DNA of 64,000 nt. Origin: Vicinamibacteria bacterium. GTDB taxonomy: Bacteria; Acidobacteriota; Vicinamibacteria; Fen-336. The position numbers and the translations under genes are program-made. Position 1 is the first letter of the stretch; each line of letters begins with the position of its first letter. Positions 28,237 through 37,717 of this stretch are shown here, piece by piece. The stretch is from the NCBI GenBank assembly GCA_025994075.1, contig JAMQGV010000017.1:248001-312000 (forward strand), written 5' to 3'. The notes under the pieces were generated by a model, which made no database searches, had not been told where the DNA came from, and saw nothing but the letters and a program-made list of their open reading frames with translations.

Positions 28237-29207
28237 CGGCTGCCGGCGAGGATCGCCGCGCGCAGCAGCGGCAGCAGCAGCTCGTGGTGGCCGGTCAGGC
28301 TGAAGCCGCGGCCGACGCCGCGGGTGGGCCGCTGGACGACGTTGGTGTTCGGGCGGTAGGACTGGATGAAGTCCAGGTTCGCCGTCGTGAAGTCGCGCAG
28401 CTCGTGGCCCAGGTTGCGGGCCAGCGTGACCGCCTTCAGGAACACCTCCGGCAGCAGCACCGCCGAGCCCACGTTCAGGTAGACGCCGCCGCCGCCCAGC
28501 CGCGCGACTTCGCCGGCGAAGATCCTGAAGTCGAGGTGGGTGGCCTGCCCGAGCGCCGCGGGGTCGCAGGCCGGGTGCATGTGCACGATGTCGGTGCCGA
28601 CCGCGACGTGCACGGTCGCCGGCAGCCCGCGGCGCCAGGCCGCCGCCAGCAGGCTGACGTCGCGGTGCTTCAGCCGGCTCTCCTCGATGTGGCGGCCGAC
28701 GGCGGCGCCGAGGCCGAGGCCGTCGTGAGCGCCCTCGACGATCGCGCGGTTGAGCTCCTCGCCGGTCTCCTTCGCCATGCCGAAGGCGCCGGAGCCGAGG
28801 CCCTCGGCGACTTCTTCCGAGGTGTGTCCGACGGCGGCCAGCTCGAAGTCGTGGACGATGCCGGCGCCGTTGAGGGCCACGCCGGTCACGTAGCCGCGGT
28901 CCATCAGGTCGACGAGCAGCGGCGCCAGGCCGACCTTGATCACGTGGGCGCCGAGTCCCCACAAGAGTGGCCGGCGCCGGGTGCGGCCGCGGCGCACCTG
29001 CGCCGCGAGGTCGCGCAGCGCGACGCCGGCGAGCTGGCGCGGCAGCGCGGCCAGGAACTCCTCGATCGACGCTCCGGGCGGCACCGGCCGGGCGAGGTCG
29101 CGGATGCCCACCTTGCTCTTGCGAGAGCGCAGCGGGTACGTCGCGACGCCCGCGAGGTCGAGCGGCTGCGGCGCGCGCGGGCGGCGGCGCGAAACGCGCG
29201 GGCTCAC
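28233..29207 (-). CDS. Deoxyhypusine-synthase-like conserved protein
   Basis: 324 residues. The segment LWGLGAHVIKVGLAPLLVDL followed by VALNGAGIVHDFELA resembles the NAD-binding core of deoxyhypusine synthase, where a (G)AG-I-x-x-D stretch follows a G-x-H/N-x-V loop. YLNVGSAVLLPEVFLKA and the end (QRPTRGVGRGFSLTGHHELLLPLL) are strongly patterned. The Lys that forms the enzyme-substrate imine in deoxyhypusine synthase cannot be placed with confidence. Bacteria lack eIF5A, so another substrate is expected. GTG at 29207 overlaps the gmhA stop (GTGA), so it is coupled to heptose synthesis. The family link comes from motif reading only. Confidence 0.55.
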   Translation of the reverse strand: MSPRVSRRRPRAPQPLDLAGVATYPLRSRKSKVGIRDLARPVPPGASIEEFLAALPRQLAGVALRDLAAQVRRGRTRRRPLLWGLGAHVIKVGLAPLLVDLMDRGYVTGVALNGAGIVHDFELAAVGHTSEEVAEGLGSGAFGMAKETGEELNRAIVEGAHDGLGLGAAVGRHIEESRLKHRDVSLLAAAWRRGLPATVHVAVGTDIVHMHPACDPAALGQATHLDFRIFAGEVARLGGGGVYLNVGSAVLLPEVFLKAVTLARNLGHELRDFTTANLDFIQSYRPNTNVVQRPTRGVGRGFSLTGHHELLLPLLRAAILAGSR

Positions 29208-29776
29208 GCCAGCGACTCGTCCACGACCTGGCACAGCAGGTGGACGACCATGCCGTGCACCTCCTGCACGCGGGCCGTGTCGGTCTCGGGCACGTCGAGC
29301 AGGTGGTCGACGCGGCCGGCCAGCGCTGCGCCGCCGGCGCCGGTGAGGGCGATCGTGCGCAGGCCCTTCTCGCGCGCGAGGTCCAGCGCGGCCAGCACGT
29401 TCTTCGAGCGGCCCGAGGTGGTGATCCCGAGCGCGACGTCTCCGGGCCGGCCGTGCGCCTCGACCTGGCGGCGGAACACCTGCTCGTAGCCGTAGTCGTT
29501 CGAGATCGAGGTCACCGTCGAGGGGTCGGAGCCGAGCGCGATCGCCGCCAGCCCCGGGCGCTCGGCGAGGAAGCGGCCGACCAGCTCCGCGGCGAGGTGC
29601 TGGGCGTCGGCCGCGGAGCCGCCGTTGCCGAAGGCCAGCACCCGCCCTCCGGCGCGCAGCGCCTCGGCCGTCGCGCGGCCCGCGGCCAGCACGTCGGCGG
29701 CGCGCTCTCCGAAGAAGCGCTGCTTGAGCGCGACGCTGTGCGCGACCAGGCGCGCGATTCCCGCTTCGTCGATCAT
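29204..29776 (-). CDS. gmhA: Phosphoheptose (sedoheptulose 7-phosphate) isomerase
   Basis: 190 residues, full length for GmhA, a SIS-domain enzyme that converts sedoheptulose 7-phosphate to D-glycero-D-manno-heptose 7-phosphate, the first step toward ADP-heptose for lipopolysaccharide. The phosphate-binding loop FGNGGSAADAQH, the ISNDYGYEQVF segment and the GITTSGRSKNV loop are all present. HGMVVHLLCQVVDE near the end supplies the catalytic His typical of the family. ATG at 29776 has a TATGAT box and no Shine-Dalgarno sequence. The stop overlaps the next gene by four bases. This implies a Gram-negative envelope with heptose. Confidence 0.95.
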   Translation of the reverse strand: MIDEAGIARLVAHSVALKQRFFGERAADVLAAGRATAEALRAGGRVLAFGNGGSAADAQHLAAELVGRFLAERPGLAAIALGSDPSTVTSISNDYGYEQVFRRQVEAHGRPGDVALGITTSGRSKNVLAALDLAREKGLRTIALTGAGGAALAGRVDHLLDVPETDTARVQEVHGMVVHLLCQVVDESLA

Positions 29777-29785
29777 GCGGCGCCC

Positions 29786-29791
29786 ATCATA
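29786..29791 (-). promoter_or_regulatory. -10-like hexamer before gmhA
   Basis: Minus-strand TATGAT (5/6), ending 9 bases before the ATG at 29776; no Shine-Dalgarno sequence. Confidence 0.45.
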
Positions 29792-29819
29792 AGGGGGCGC
29801 GGCGGCTTCGGCCGAAGCC

Positions 29820-30410
29820 TCAGCGGCCGGCGCCGCCCACGTGCACGGTCAGCAGCAGCGAGCGGACCGTGGTCTCGTCGACGCGCAGGTCGAACACCGT
29901 GCCGGTGCGGATGCCGGGGGGAATGCGCACGGGCATCGGCAGCCGCATCCCGATCCGGCCTTCGCCGCTGCACGGCGCGCAGTCGAAGGCGGCGCCGCCG
30001 GTGCCCTCGCAGCTCGAGCACTCGGCCGAGACCGGCAGGTCGAGCGGGAGCACGCCGCCGCGCAGCGCCTCGGCGACGGAGAGCACCACGTCGGCGGCCA
30101 GCGTCTCTGCCCGCATCGGGCGCCGCAGCCCGGTCGCCGGGCGCAGCGGCAGCGACTCGCCGCGGGAGCGCTCGGGGGCAGGCTGATGCGCCTGGGGCTG
30201 GGCCAGCGCCTCGTCGTAGCGGCGGCGGCGCTCCGCGTCGCGCAGCGTCTCGTAGGCCCGCTGCAGCGCGTGGAGATCCTCGGCCGAGGCCCCGGTGCGG
30301 TGGGCGGGATCGAGCTGACGCACCCGCTTGCGGTAGGCGCGGGTGATCGCCGCGGTGCTGGCGTCGCGCGGCACGCCGAGCAGGCCGTAGTAGTCCTTGG
30401 GACTCTCCAT
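29820..30410 (-). CDS. J-domain-like protein without HPD, with a half zinc finger
   Basis: 196 residues. Residues 5-70 read as a J-domain (DYYGLLGVPRDAS, AYRKRV, LHALQRAYETLRDAERRRRYDEAL). The loop that should hold His-Pro-Asp is instead Asp-Pro-Ala (34-36), so stimulation of DnaK ATPase is unlikely. The C-terminal half has two CxxCxGxG units (CSSCEGTG and CAPCSGEG), half of the four in DnaJ, followed by a DnaJ-like beta segment (IPPGIRTGTVFDLRVD). It looks like a minimised DnaJ that kept substrate binding and lost Hsp70 coupling. A promoter lies directly upstream (30450-30421). No dnaK or grpE is nearby. Confidence 0.8.
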   Translation of the reverse strand: MESPKDYYGLLGVPRDASTAAITRAYRKRVRQLDPAHRTGASAEDLHALQRAYETLRDAERRRRYDEALAQPQAHQPAPERSRGESLPLRPATGLRRPMRAETLAADVVLSVAEALRGGVLPLDLPVSAECSSCEGTGGAAFDCAPCSGEGRIGMRLPMPVRIPPGIRTGTVFDLRVDETTVRSLLLTVHVGGAGR

Positions 30411-30420
30411 CTTCCGCTAC

Positions 30421-30450
30421 ACCATATTTCGTGGTTCGAAGCGGTGTCAA
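30421..30450 (-). promoter_or_regulatory. Sigma-70-type promoter for the J-like gene
   Basis: Minus-strand TTGACA (30450-30445, 6/6), an 18-base spacer, then TATGGT (30426-30421, 4/6). The start codon at 30410 is ten bases further. The -35 box overlaps the stop codon of the upstream gene. Confidence 0.55.
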
Positions 30451-31193
30451 GCCTGCTGGCGGCGGGCCCGCCGCTCGGCGAGGGCGGCCGCGCCCAGCAG
30501 GGCGAGGGCCGCGACGACCAGCGCCGGGCGCAAGGCCGGCAACCACCCGGGCTCCGCGAGCAGCTCGACCCGCGCCAGCGCGGCGCCGGCGGCGTCGTCG
30601 GCGCGGGCCAGCAGCGCCAGCCCGACTGTCGAGCCGCGGGGGGCGCTGCCGCGCGCCAGCGGCACCTCGACCCGCGCCACGCCCGTGGCCGGCACCTCGA
30701 ACGCGGGAGGCGGCAGGGCCAGCAGCCCCATCGGCGCTGCGACCTCGAGGCGCACCCGGCGGGCGCGGCCGTCGAGGCTCGACACCCGCACGGCGATCGC
30801 TCCCGCGCCACCCAGCCGCGCGGGCTCGGGCTCCAGCCGCAGGCCTCCCCCGCGCAGCGTCGCCGCGAACGCGCGCGACAGCGGCGGGGCGTCGGGCGCC
30901 ACGTCCGAGGGCCGCCAGTCGACGCGCGCCACGGCGGCGAGCGGTCCCGCGGACAGCCCGTCGAGGCGCACCGTCACCACGTGGGAGCCGCCCGCCGCCA
31001 CCCGTCCGGCCGAGCCGCGTCCCTCGCGTCCGCCCGCGCGGACCATCACCTCCACGTCCAGGGCGTCCGCGGGGCCGGCCTGCGTCAGCGTGACCAGCAC
31101 GGCGGAGTCGCCCAGCGACAGCCGCGCGTCGAGGCTGGCCGCGGGCGGCGCGGGCGCCGCCAGCAGCAGGAGGAGGGGAAGGAGACGGGTCAG
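30447..31193 (-). CDS. Exported type I membrane protein, unknown function, CTG start
   Basis: About 248 residues. A signal peptide (TRLLPLLLLLAAPAPPAAS) is followed by beta-rich sequence (roughly 25-205) that reads like two immunoglobulin-like or CARDB-like modules (VVTVRLDGLSAGP, IAVRVSSLDGRARRVRLEV). A C-terminal helix ALVVAALALLGAAALAE and a basic tail (RRARRQQA) follow. No catalytic motif was seen. The frame has no ATG, GTG or TTG before the signal peptide. CTG at 31193, overlapping the previous stop as CTGA, is the only start that yields a full signal sequence. It is third in the kinase operon and is probably a periplasmic partner. Not recognised as a named family. Confidence 0.65.
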   Translation of the reverse strand: MTRLLPLLLLLAAPAPPAASLDARLSLGDSAVLVTLTQAGPADALDVEVMVRAGGREGRGSAGRVAAGGSHVVTVRLDGLSAGPLAAVARVDWRPSDVAPDAPPLSRAFAATLRGGGLRLEPEPARLGGAGAIAVRVSSLDGRARRVRLEVAAPMGLLALPPPAFEVPATGVARVEVPLARGSAPRGSTVGLALLARADDAAGAALARVELLAEPGWLPALRPALVVAALALLGAAALAERRARRQQA

Positions 31194-31692
31194 CGCGAGG
31201 GGACGAAGGTCACGCCGGCGGGATCGAACTCGCCCGAGAGCTTGCGACCCTGGTCCTTGTGGGTGGCGTGGACGGTGATCGCGGCCGCGCGGGCGGCGTC
31301 CTGCTCGAGCGGCGCGAAGCCGCACACGTCTTCGCTCTGCACCGGCAGGTTGAAGGTCGAGGTGCGCTTGATGTTGTAGGCGTCGTCGATCGCCCAGATG
31401 TAGTACTCGACCGCCTTGGCCTTGCCGGCGCGCGCCGCGGGCAGCGTCCCGCAGTACTGCAGGCCGGTGAAGGCCATCTCGACGTAGCTGAAGAACTTGT
31501 CCTTCTGGTGCCGGAAGTAGAGCCGGGCCTTGGCCACCATCGCGTCGTCGCTGATCGCGCCGCACAGCGCCATCGGCTTGCCGGCGATCGTGCAGATCGA
31601 CGGCTGGTGCTCGATCTCCGGCGGGTCGTCGGCCCTCAGCAGCGGGGCCGCGGCCAGGGTGATCGCCGCCAGCAGCAGGGCGTTCCTCGACA

Positions 31693-31693
<1 letters not shown>
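31190..31693 (-). CDS. Small exported protein, unknown function
   Basis: 167 residues with a signal peptide (about 1-21, ending LLRADD). The mature part has four cysteines (in SICTIAG, ALCGAIS, QYCGTL and DVCGFA), likely two disulfides in the periplasm. A patterned centre follows (AKARLYFRHQKDKFFSYVEM, then AVEYYIWAIDDAYNIKR). No family is recognised. The ATG at 31693 overlaps the kinase stop (TGATG) and its own stop overlaps the CTG start downstream. Placement suggests it is a ligand or partner of the kinase's external C-terminal domain. Confidence 0.7.
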
Positions 31694-34077
<2,384 letters not shown>

Positions 34078-34124
34078 CCTCTTTTTATCGGGGGAACAGG
34101 GGCGCCGGAGGGGCGCTCGCGCGC

Positions 34125-34153
34125 ATTACAAACCAGCCCTCCGGGGGTGTCAA
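34125..34153 (-). promoter_or_regulatory. Near-consensus sigma-70 promoter for the kinase operon
   Basis: Minus-strand TTGACA (34153-34148, 6/6), exactly 17 bases, then TGTAAT (34130-34125, 5/6). This predicts a start near 34118 and a leader of about 40 bases to the ATG at 34077. It is the best promoter in the window and implies constitutive strong expression. Confidence 0.75.
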
Positions 34154-34236
34154 CGAACGCCCTCGACCGCGGCAACCGGTTCGTGGGGGTTTGGGGGCGG
34201 AGGAGGCCGGAGTCGTCCGACGGAGCCCCCAAGGGA

Positions 34237-34263
34237 CCGGCGCCGGATTCACTCCGGCGCCGG
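34237..34263 (-). terminator. Hairpin downstream of the Pal-like gene
   Basis: CCGGCGCCGG (34237-34246) and its copy at 34254-34263 form a 10-bp stem with a 7-base loop. No U tract follows on the minus strand, so it is a weak terminator or mRNA 3'-end stabiliser. It sits in the 200-base gap between pal and the kinase gene. The rest of that gap, apart from the promoter, shows nothing I recognise. Confidence 0.5.
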
Positions 34264-34277
34264 AACCCAATGGGTGA

Positions 34278-34838
34278 TTACTTTCCGGTGACGGTGAACC
34301 GGGCGCGGCGGTTCTTCTGCCAGCAGTCCTCGTTCGACTCCTGGCACACCGGCATCTCCTTGCCGAAGGAGACGAGCTGCAGGCGCGAGGCCGGCACCCC
34401 GAGCGACACCAGGTAGTCGTACGCGGCCTTGGCGCGGCGCTCGCCGAGAGCGAGGTTGTACTCGACCGTGCCGCGCTCGTCGCAGTGGCCCTCGACCTTG
34501 ACCTTGAGGAAGTCGAACTTCTTGAGGGTCGCGGCGTTGCGCTCGAGGATGGCGCGATCGCCCTCGCGCACGTCGGCCTTGTCGTAGTCGAAGCGGATCT
34601 CGGGCAGCAGGCCCTGGCGATCCAGCTCCTCGAGCGACATCTGCCTCAGGCGGTCGTACTCGTTGAGCTGCGGCGGCGGCTCGGGAGCCGGCGGCGGCGG
34701 CGCGGGCGTCGGCGTCGGCGGCGCGGCAGGCGGCGGAGCGGGCGGCGGCGGCGGCGTCTTCTTGCCACACGCGGCGAGCCCGGCGCTCGCTACGAGGACG
34801 AGAGCCAGGGCGGCGAGCTTCACGTGAACCCTCTTCAC
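34278..34838 (-). CDS. pal: Pal/OmpA-like peptidoglycan-associated lipoprotein
   Basis: 186 residues. A lipoprotein signal ends in the lipobox LAAC, then a Pro/Ala-rich linker (about 27-55). The OmpA-like domain shows [33 protein letters not shown] and [13 protein letters not shown], with the conserved Asp and Arg that hold meso-diaminopimelate. It anchors the outer membrane to peptidoglycan, normally with Tol proteins, none of which are in view. GTG at 34838 follows AGGAGG seven bases away and overlaps the tatA stop by four bases. A later GTG (34823) is possible. Two cysteines near the end ([10 protein letters not shown]) may form a disulfide. Confidence 0.9.
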   Translation of the reverse strand: MKRVHVKLAALALVLVASAGLAACGKKTPPPPPAPPPAAPPTPTPAPPPPAPEPPPQLNEYDRLRQMSLEELDRQGLLPEIRFDYDKADVREGDRAILERNAATLKKFDFLKVKVEGHCDERGTVEYNLALGERRAKAAYDYLVSLGVPASRLQLVSFGKEMPVCQESNEDCWQKNRRARFTVTGK

Positions 34839-34990
34839 TTCTTCTCCTCCTCTTCCCCTTTGATCGCTTTCTTGAAGTTCTTGATCCCTTCGCCGAGTCC
34901 CCGTCCCAGCTCCGGGATGCGACTGGTGCCGAACACGAGCACGACGATGAAGACGATCAGCACGACCTCGGGCACGCCGAGTCCGAACAT
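34835..34990 (-). CDS. tatA: Sec-independent translocase subunit TatA
   Basis: 51 residues, short but typical: one membrane helix ([24 protein letters not shown]), then the amphipathic helix [15 protein letters not shown] and an acidic/basic tail. TatA oligomers form the conduit for folded proteins carrying a twin-arginine signal. No tatC is in the window. ATG at 34990 is preferred over ATG 34993 because GGGAGG then has five bases of spacing. The stop is overlapped by the pal start (GTGA), so the two are coupled. Confidence 0.93.
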   Translation of the reverse strand: MFGLGVPEVVLIVFIVVLVFGTSRIPELGRGLGEGIKNFKKAIKGEEEEKK

Positions 34991-35030
34991 CATGGCCTCC
35001 CAGCAAGGACGCGCGTCTGGAACGGACTGA

Positions 35031-35861
35031 TCATACCCCACCCCCGTCGCCAGGCGCGCCCGAGAGCGCCCCGCGCCGGTAGCCGCGCGGGTCGAACTCG
35101 ACGTCCGCGAAGCCCGCGTCGGCCACGGCGGCGCGCAGGCGCTCGGCCGTGGCGGGGTCCTGCAGCCGCGGCAGCTCGTCGGGGCCGATCTCCACCCGCG
35201 CCCGCGCGCCGAGGTCGCGCACGCGCAGCTCGCGGAAGCCGTGGGCGCGCACGGCCGCCTCGGCGGCGTCGACCCGTGCCAGCCGCTCGCGGGTCACGGC
35301 GATGCCGTGGGCGATCCGCGACGACAGGCACGGCGCGGCCGGCCGGTCGAAGCCGGGCAGGCCCATCTCCTCCGACAGCGCCCGCAGGTCGTCCTTGCCG
35401 AGGCCGGCCTCGGCGAGCGGGCCGTGCACGCCCGCCTCCGCGGCGGCGCGGTGGCCGGGGCGGTGGTCGGACAGGTCGTCGACGATGATCCCGTAGGCCA
35501 CGTGTTCGAGGCCGCGGGCGCGGGCCAGCGGCAGCAGGCGCGTGAACAGCTCGCTCTTGCAGAAGTAGCAGCGGTCGGGCGCGTTGCGGGCGTAGCGCGG
35601 GTCGTCGAGTTCGGCCGTCTCCAGCCACTCGTGGGGAAAGCCGGCCACCCGCGCGACGTGTGCGGCATGCTGGCGCTGCTCGGCCGCGAGCGAGGCGGAG
35701 TCGGCGGTCACCGCCAGCATCCGCGCGCCGAGCACGTGGAAGGCCCGCGCCGCGAGGTAGGCGCTGTCGACCCCGCCGCTGTAGGCGACGAGCAGCGAGC
35801 CCAGCTCGCGCAGCCGCGCGTCGAGCCGGGCCTGCTTGTCGCGCGCCGCGCTCAGGTCCAC
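35031..35861 (-). CDS. larE: LarE-like ATP-dependent sulfur transferase
   Basis: 276 residues. The PP-loop SGGVDS (28-33) adenylates the substrate, as in LarE and related ATP pyrophosphatases. [10 protein letters not shown] (about 128-137) and PCLSSR (177-182) are further LarE signatures. Cysteines C98, C101 and C178 match the three-Cys type thought to carry an iron-sulfur cluster as sulfur donor, in contrast to the single-Cys sacrificial type. LarE inserts sulfur into a pyridinium precursor of the nickel-pincer cofactor. LarB and LarC are not in the window, so another role is possible. GTG at 35861 lies ten bases inside the LysW-like gene, behind repeated GAGGA. Confidence 0.87.
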   Translation of the reverse strand: MDLSAARDKQARLDARLRELGSLLVAYSGGVDSAYLAARAFHVLGARMLAVTADSASLAAEQRQHAAHVARVAGFPHEWLETAELDDPRYARNAPDRCYFCKSELFTRLLPLARARGLEHVAYGIIVDDLSDHRPGHRAAAEAGVHGPLAEAGLGKDDLRALSEEMGLPGFDRPAAPCLSSRIAHGIAVTRERLARVDAAEAAVRAHGFRELRVRDLGARARVEIGPDELPRLQDPATAERLRAAVADAGFADVEFDPRGYRRGALSGAPGDGGGV

Positions 35862-36016
35862 TCCTCGTCCTCCTCCGGCGCCGGCTCCAGGCTCAGCGGC
35901 GCGAGGCCGGTGACCAACAGCTCGGTGCCGCACTCCGGGCAACTGATCACCTCGCCCTTGTCGACGTCGAACGAGTCGATCTCGACCGGCCCTTCGCAGA
36001 CCGGGCAAGGCGTCAT
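35852..36016 (-). CDS. LysW-like zinc-ribbon mini-protein
   Basis: 54 residues. Four cysteines in two CPxC pairs (C4, C7, C26, C29) form a zinc ribbon. An acidic tail ([14 protein letters not shown]) closely follows the pattern of LysW, the amino-group carrier of lysine/arginine synthesis. LysW ends in EDWGE, whose last Glu carries the substrate. Here the end is EEWT, so that carrier Glu is missing. No lysX, lysZ or lysY is nearby. The gene is joined by ATGA to the amidohydrolase and overlaps larE by ten bases. It may be a scaffold or carrier for one of them; function unknown. Confidence 0.75.
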   Translation of the reverse strand: MTPCPVCEGPVEIDSFDVDKGEVISCPECGTELLVTGLAPLSLEPAPEEDEEWT

Positions 36017-37665
36017 CGGGTGGCGATCCGGCCGTTCACGATCGTCATCGCGATCTTCGCGCCGAGGACGTCGCGGCCGTCGGAGACGTCCTTGTCGAGG
36101 ACCGTGAAGTCGGCGCGCTTGCCGACCTCGATCGTGCCCGTCTCCTTCTCGTCGAACGCCGCCCACGCGGCGTCGCGCGAGAACGCGGCCACCGCGTCGG
36201 CGAAGCCCAGCCGCTCCTTCGGGTGCCAGCCGCCCTCGGGCCAGCCCTTCGCGTCCTGCCGGGTGATCGCCGCGTGCAGCCCCGGGATCACGTCGACGGC
36301 CTCCACCGGCGCGTCGGAGCCGAACGCGACCGGCACGCCGGCCGCGCGGAACGTCTGCCACAGGTAGGCGTACTTCTCGCGCTCGGGCCCGAGCCGGGCG
36401 CCGGCCCAGTACATGTCGCTCGTGCAGTGGGTGGGCTGCATCGAGGGCACGACGCCGAGGGCCGCGAAGCGCGGCACGTCCTTCGGGTCGAGCACCTGCG
36501 CGTGCTCGACGCGCCAGCGGTGCCGGGCGCCTCCCGCGGGTCCGAAGGTCGCCGCGTAGGCGTCGAGCACGAAGCGGTTGGCGGCGTCGCCGATCGCGTG
36601 GGTGTTGACCTGGAAGCCACGCGACGCGGCGTCCTTCAGCAGCGCCGCGTACGGTTCGGGCTTCAGCATCGGCAGCCCGCGGGTGCCCGGCTCGTCCGAG
36701 TAGGGAGCCAGCAGCCACGCGCCGCGCGAGCCGAGCGCGCCGTCGGCCATCGCCTTGATCGCGTGGACGTGGAGCTGGCCGTCGCCGAGCCCGTGGCGGG
36801 CGACGAGGCCGGGGCCGGCGGCCAGGAAGGCGTCGGCGCGCAGCATGACGTGGACGCGGGCCGGCAGCGGGCCTTCCTTCAGCAGCTCCTCGTAGAGCGC
36901 GACGGCCTCGAGGTCGACGCCGGCGTCGTGCACGGCGGTGAGCCCGCCGGCGGCCGCGACCTCCAGCCCCGCCCGCAGGCGGCGCTTGCGCTGCTCGCGG
37001 GTCGGCGGCGGCACGAGGCGCTCGACGAGGCTGGAGGCGGCGTCGATCAGCACCCCCGTCGCCGCGCCGCCGGCATCGCGCATGATGCGGCCGCCCGCGG
37101 GGTCGGCGGTGTCCTTCGTGATCCCGGCCAGGGCCAGCGCCCGGGAGTTGACCCACGTGGCGTGGCCGTCGACGCGGACGAGCATCACCGGCCGGTCCGG
37201 GGCCACGCGATCGAGGTCGGCCGCCGTCGGGAACGTCTTGCCGGGCCAGTCGTTCTGATCCCAGCCGCGGCCGAGGAGCCACTCGCCCGCCAGCGCCGCC
37301 CTGGCCCGCGCCGCCACCCGCGCCAGCGCGTCGTCGAGGCTCGCCGCGCCGACCAGGTCGAGCGACTCGCGCGCCGTGCCCATGCCCTCGACGTGGACGT
37401 GGGCGTCGACGAGTCCGGGCAGCACCAGGTGGCCCTTCAGGTCCAGCCGCCGGGTACCCTCGCCGATCCACGGCGCGAGCCCGGCGCGGTCGCCGACGTA
37501 GGCGATGCGCCCGTCCTTCACCGCGACGGCTTCCGCCCACGGCGCCGCCGCGAGCGTCATCACCTTCGCGTTCTCGAGCACGAGCTCCGCCGGCCCCTGC
37601 GCGCTCGCCGCGCCTGCCAGCGCCAGTCCCGTCACCGTCCCCACGACCGCCATCCGCGTGCGCAT
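36013..37665 (-). CDS. Exported amidohydrolase (YtcJ-like)
   Basis: 550 residues with a signal peptide (about 1-22, ending ASA). This is the amidohydrolase-3 type metal hydrolase: VDAHVHVEG holds the HxH pair, NTHAIGDAANR a further His, HCTSDMYW a loop near the site and FGSDAPVE the catalytic Asp. Relatives cleave formamide or amide bonds in small molecules, and the true substrate is open. GGAGG lies four bases before the ATG at 37665, with a TAGCAT box (37692-37687) further upstream. It heads a run of minus-strand genes with a LysW-like protein, larE, tatA and pal, the first three overlapping. Confidence 0.88.
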   Translation of the reverse strand: MRTRMAVVGTVTGLALAGAASAQGPAELVLENAKVMTLAAAPWAEAVAVKDGRIAYVGDRAGLAPWIGEGTRRLDLKGHLVLPGLVDAHVHVEGMGTARESLDLVGAASLDDALARVAARARAALAGEWLLGRGWDQNDWPGKTFPTAADLDRVAPDRPVMLVRVDGHATWVNSRALALAGITKDTADPAGGRIMRDAGGAATGVLIDAASSLVERLVPPPTREQRKRRLRAGLEVAAAGGLTAVHDAGVDLEAVALYEELLKEGPLPARVHVMLRADAFLAAGPGLVARHGLGDGQLHVHAIKAMADGALGSRGAWLLAPYSDEPGTRGLPMLKPEPYAALLKDAASRGFQVNTHAIGDAANRFVLDAYAATFGPAGGARHRWRVEHAQVLDPKDVPRFAALGVVPSMQPTHCTSDMYWAGARLGPEREKYAYLWQTFRAAGVPVAFGSDAPVEAVDVIPGLHAAITRQDAKGWPEGGWHPKERLGFADAVAAFSRDAAWAAFDEKETGTIEVGKRADFTVLDKDVSDGRDVLGAKIAMTIVNGRIATR

Positions 37666-37717
37666 GCCGCCTCCATCGCTCGCGGCATGCTACCGGAATC
37701 GGCGGCGCGGGCGTCCT

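Noticed and set aside
34078..34277. A hidden small gene in the 200-base gap before the kinase
   Set aside because: Short open frames exist, but none has a ribosome site or protein-like composition; the gap is explained by a hairpin and a promoter.
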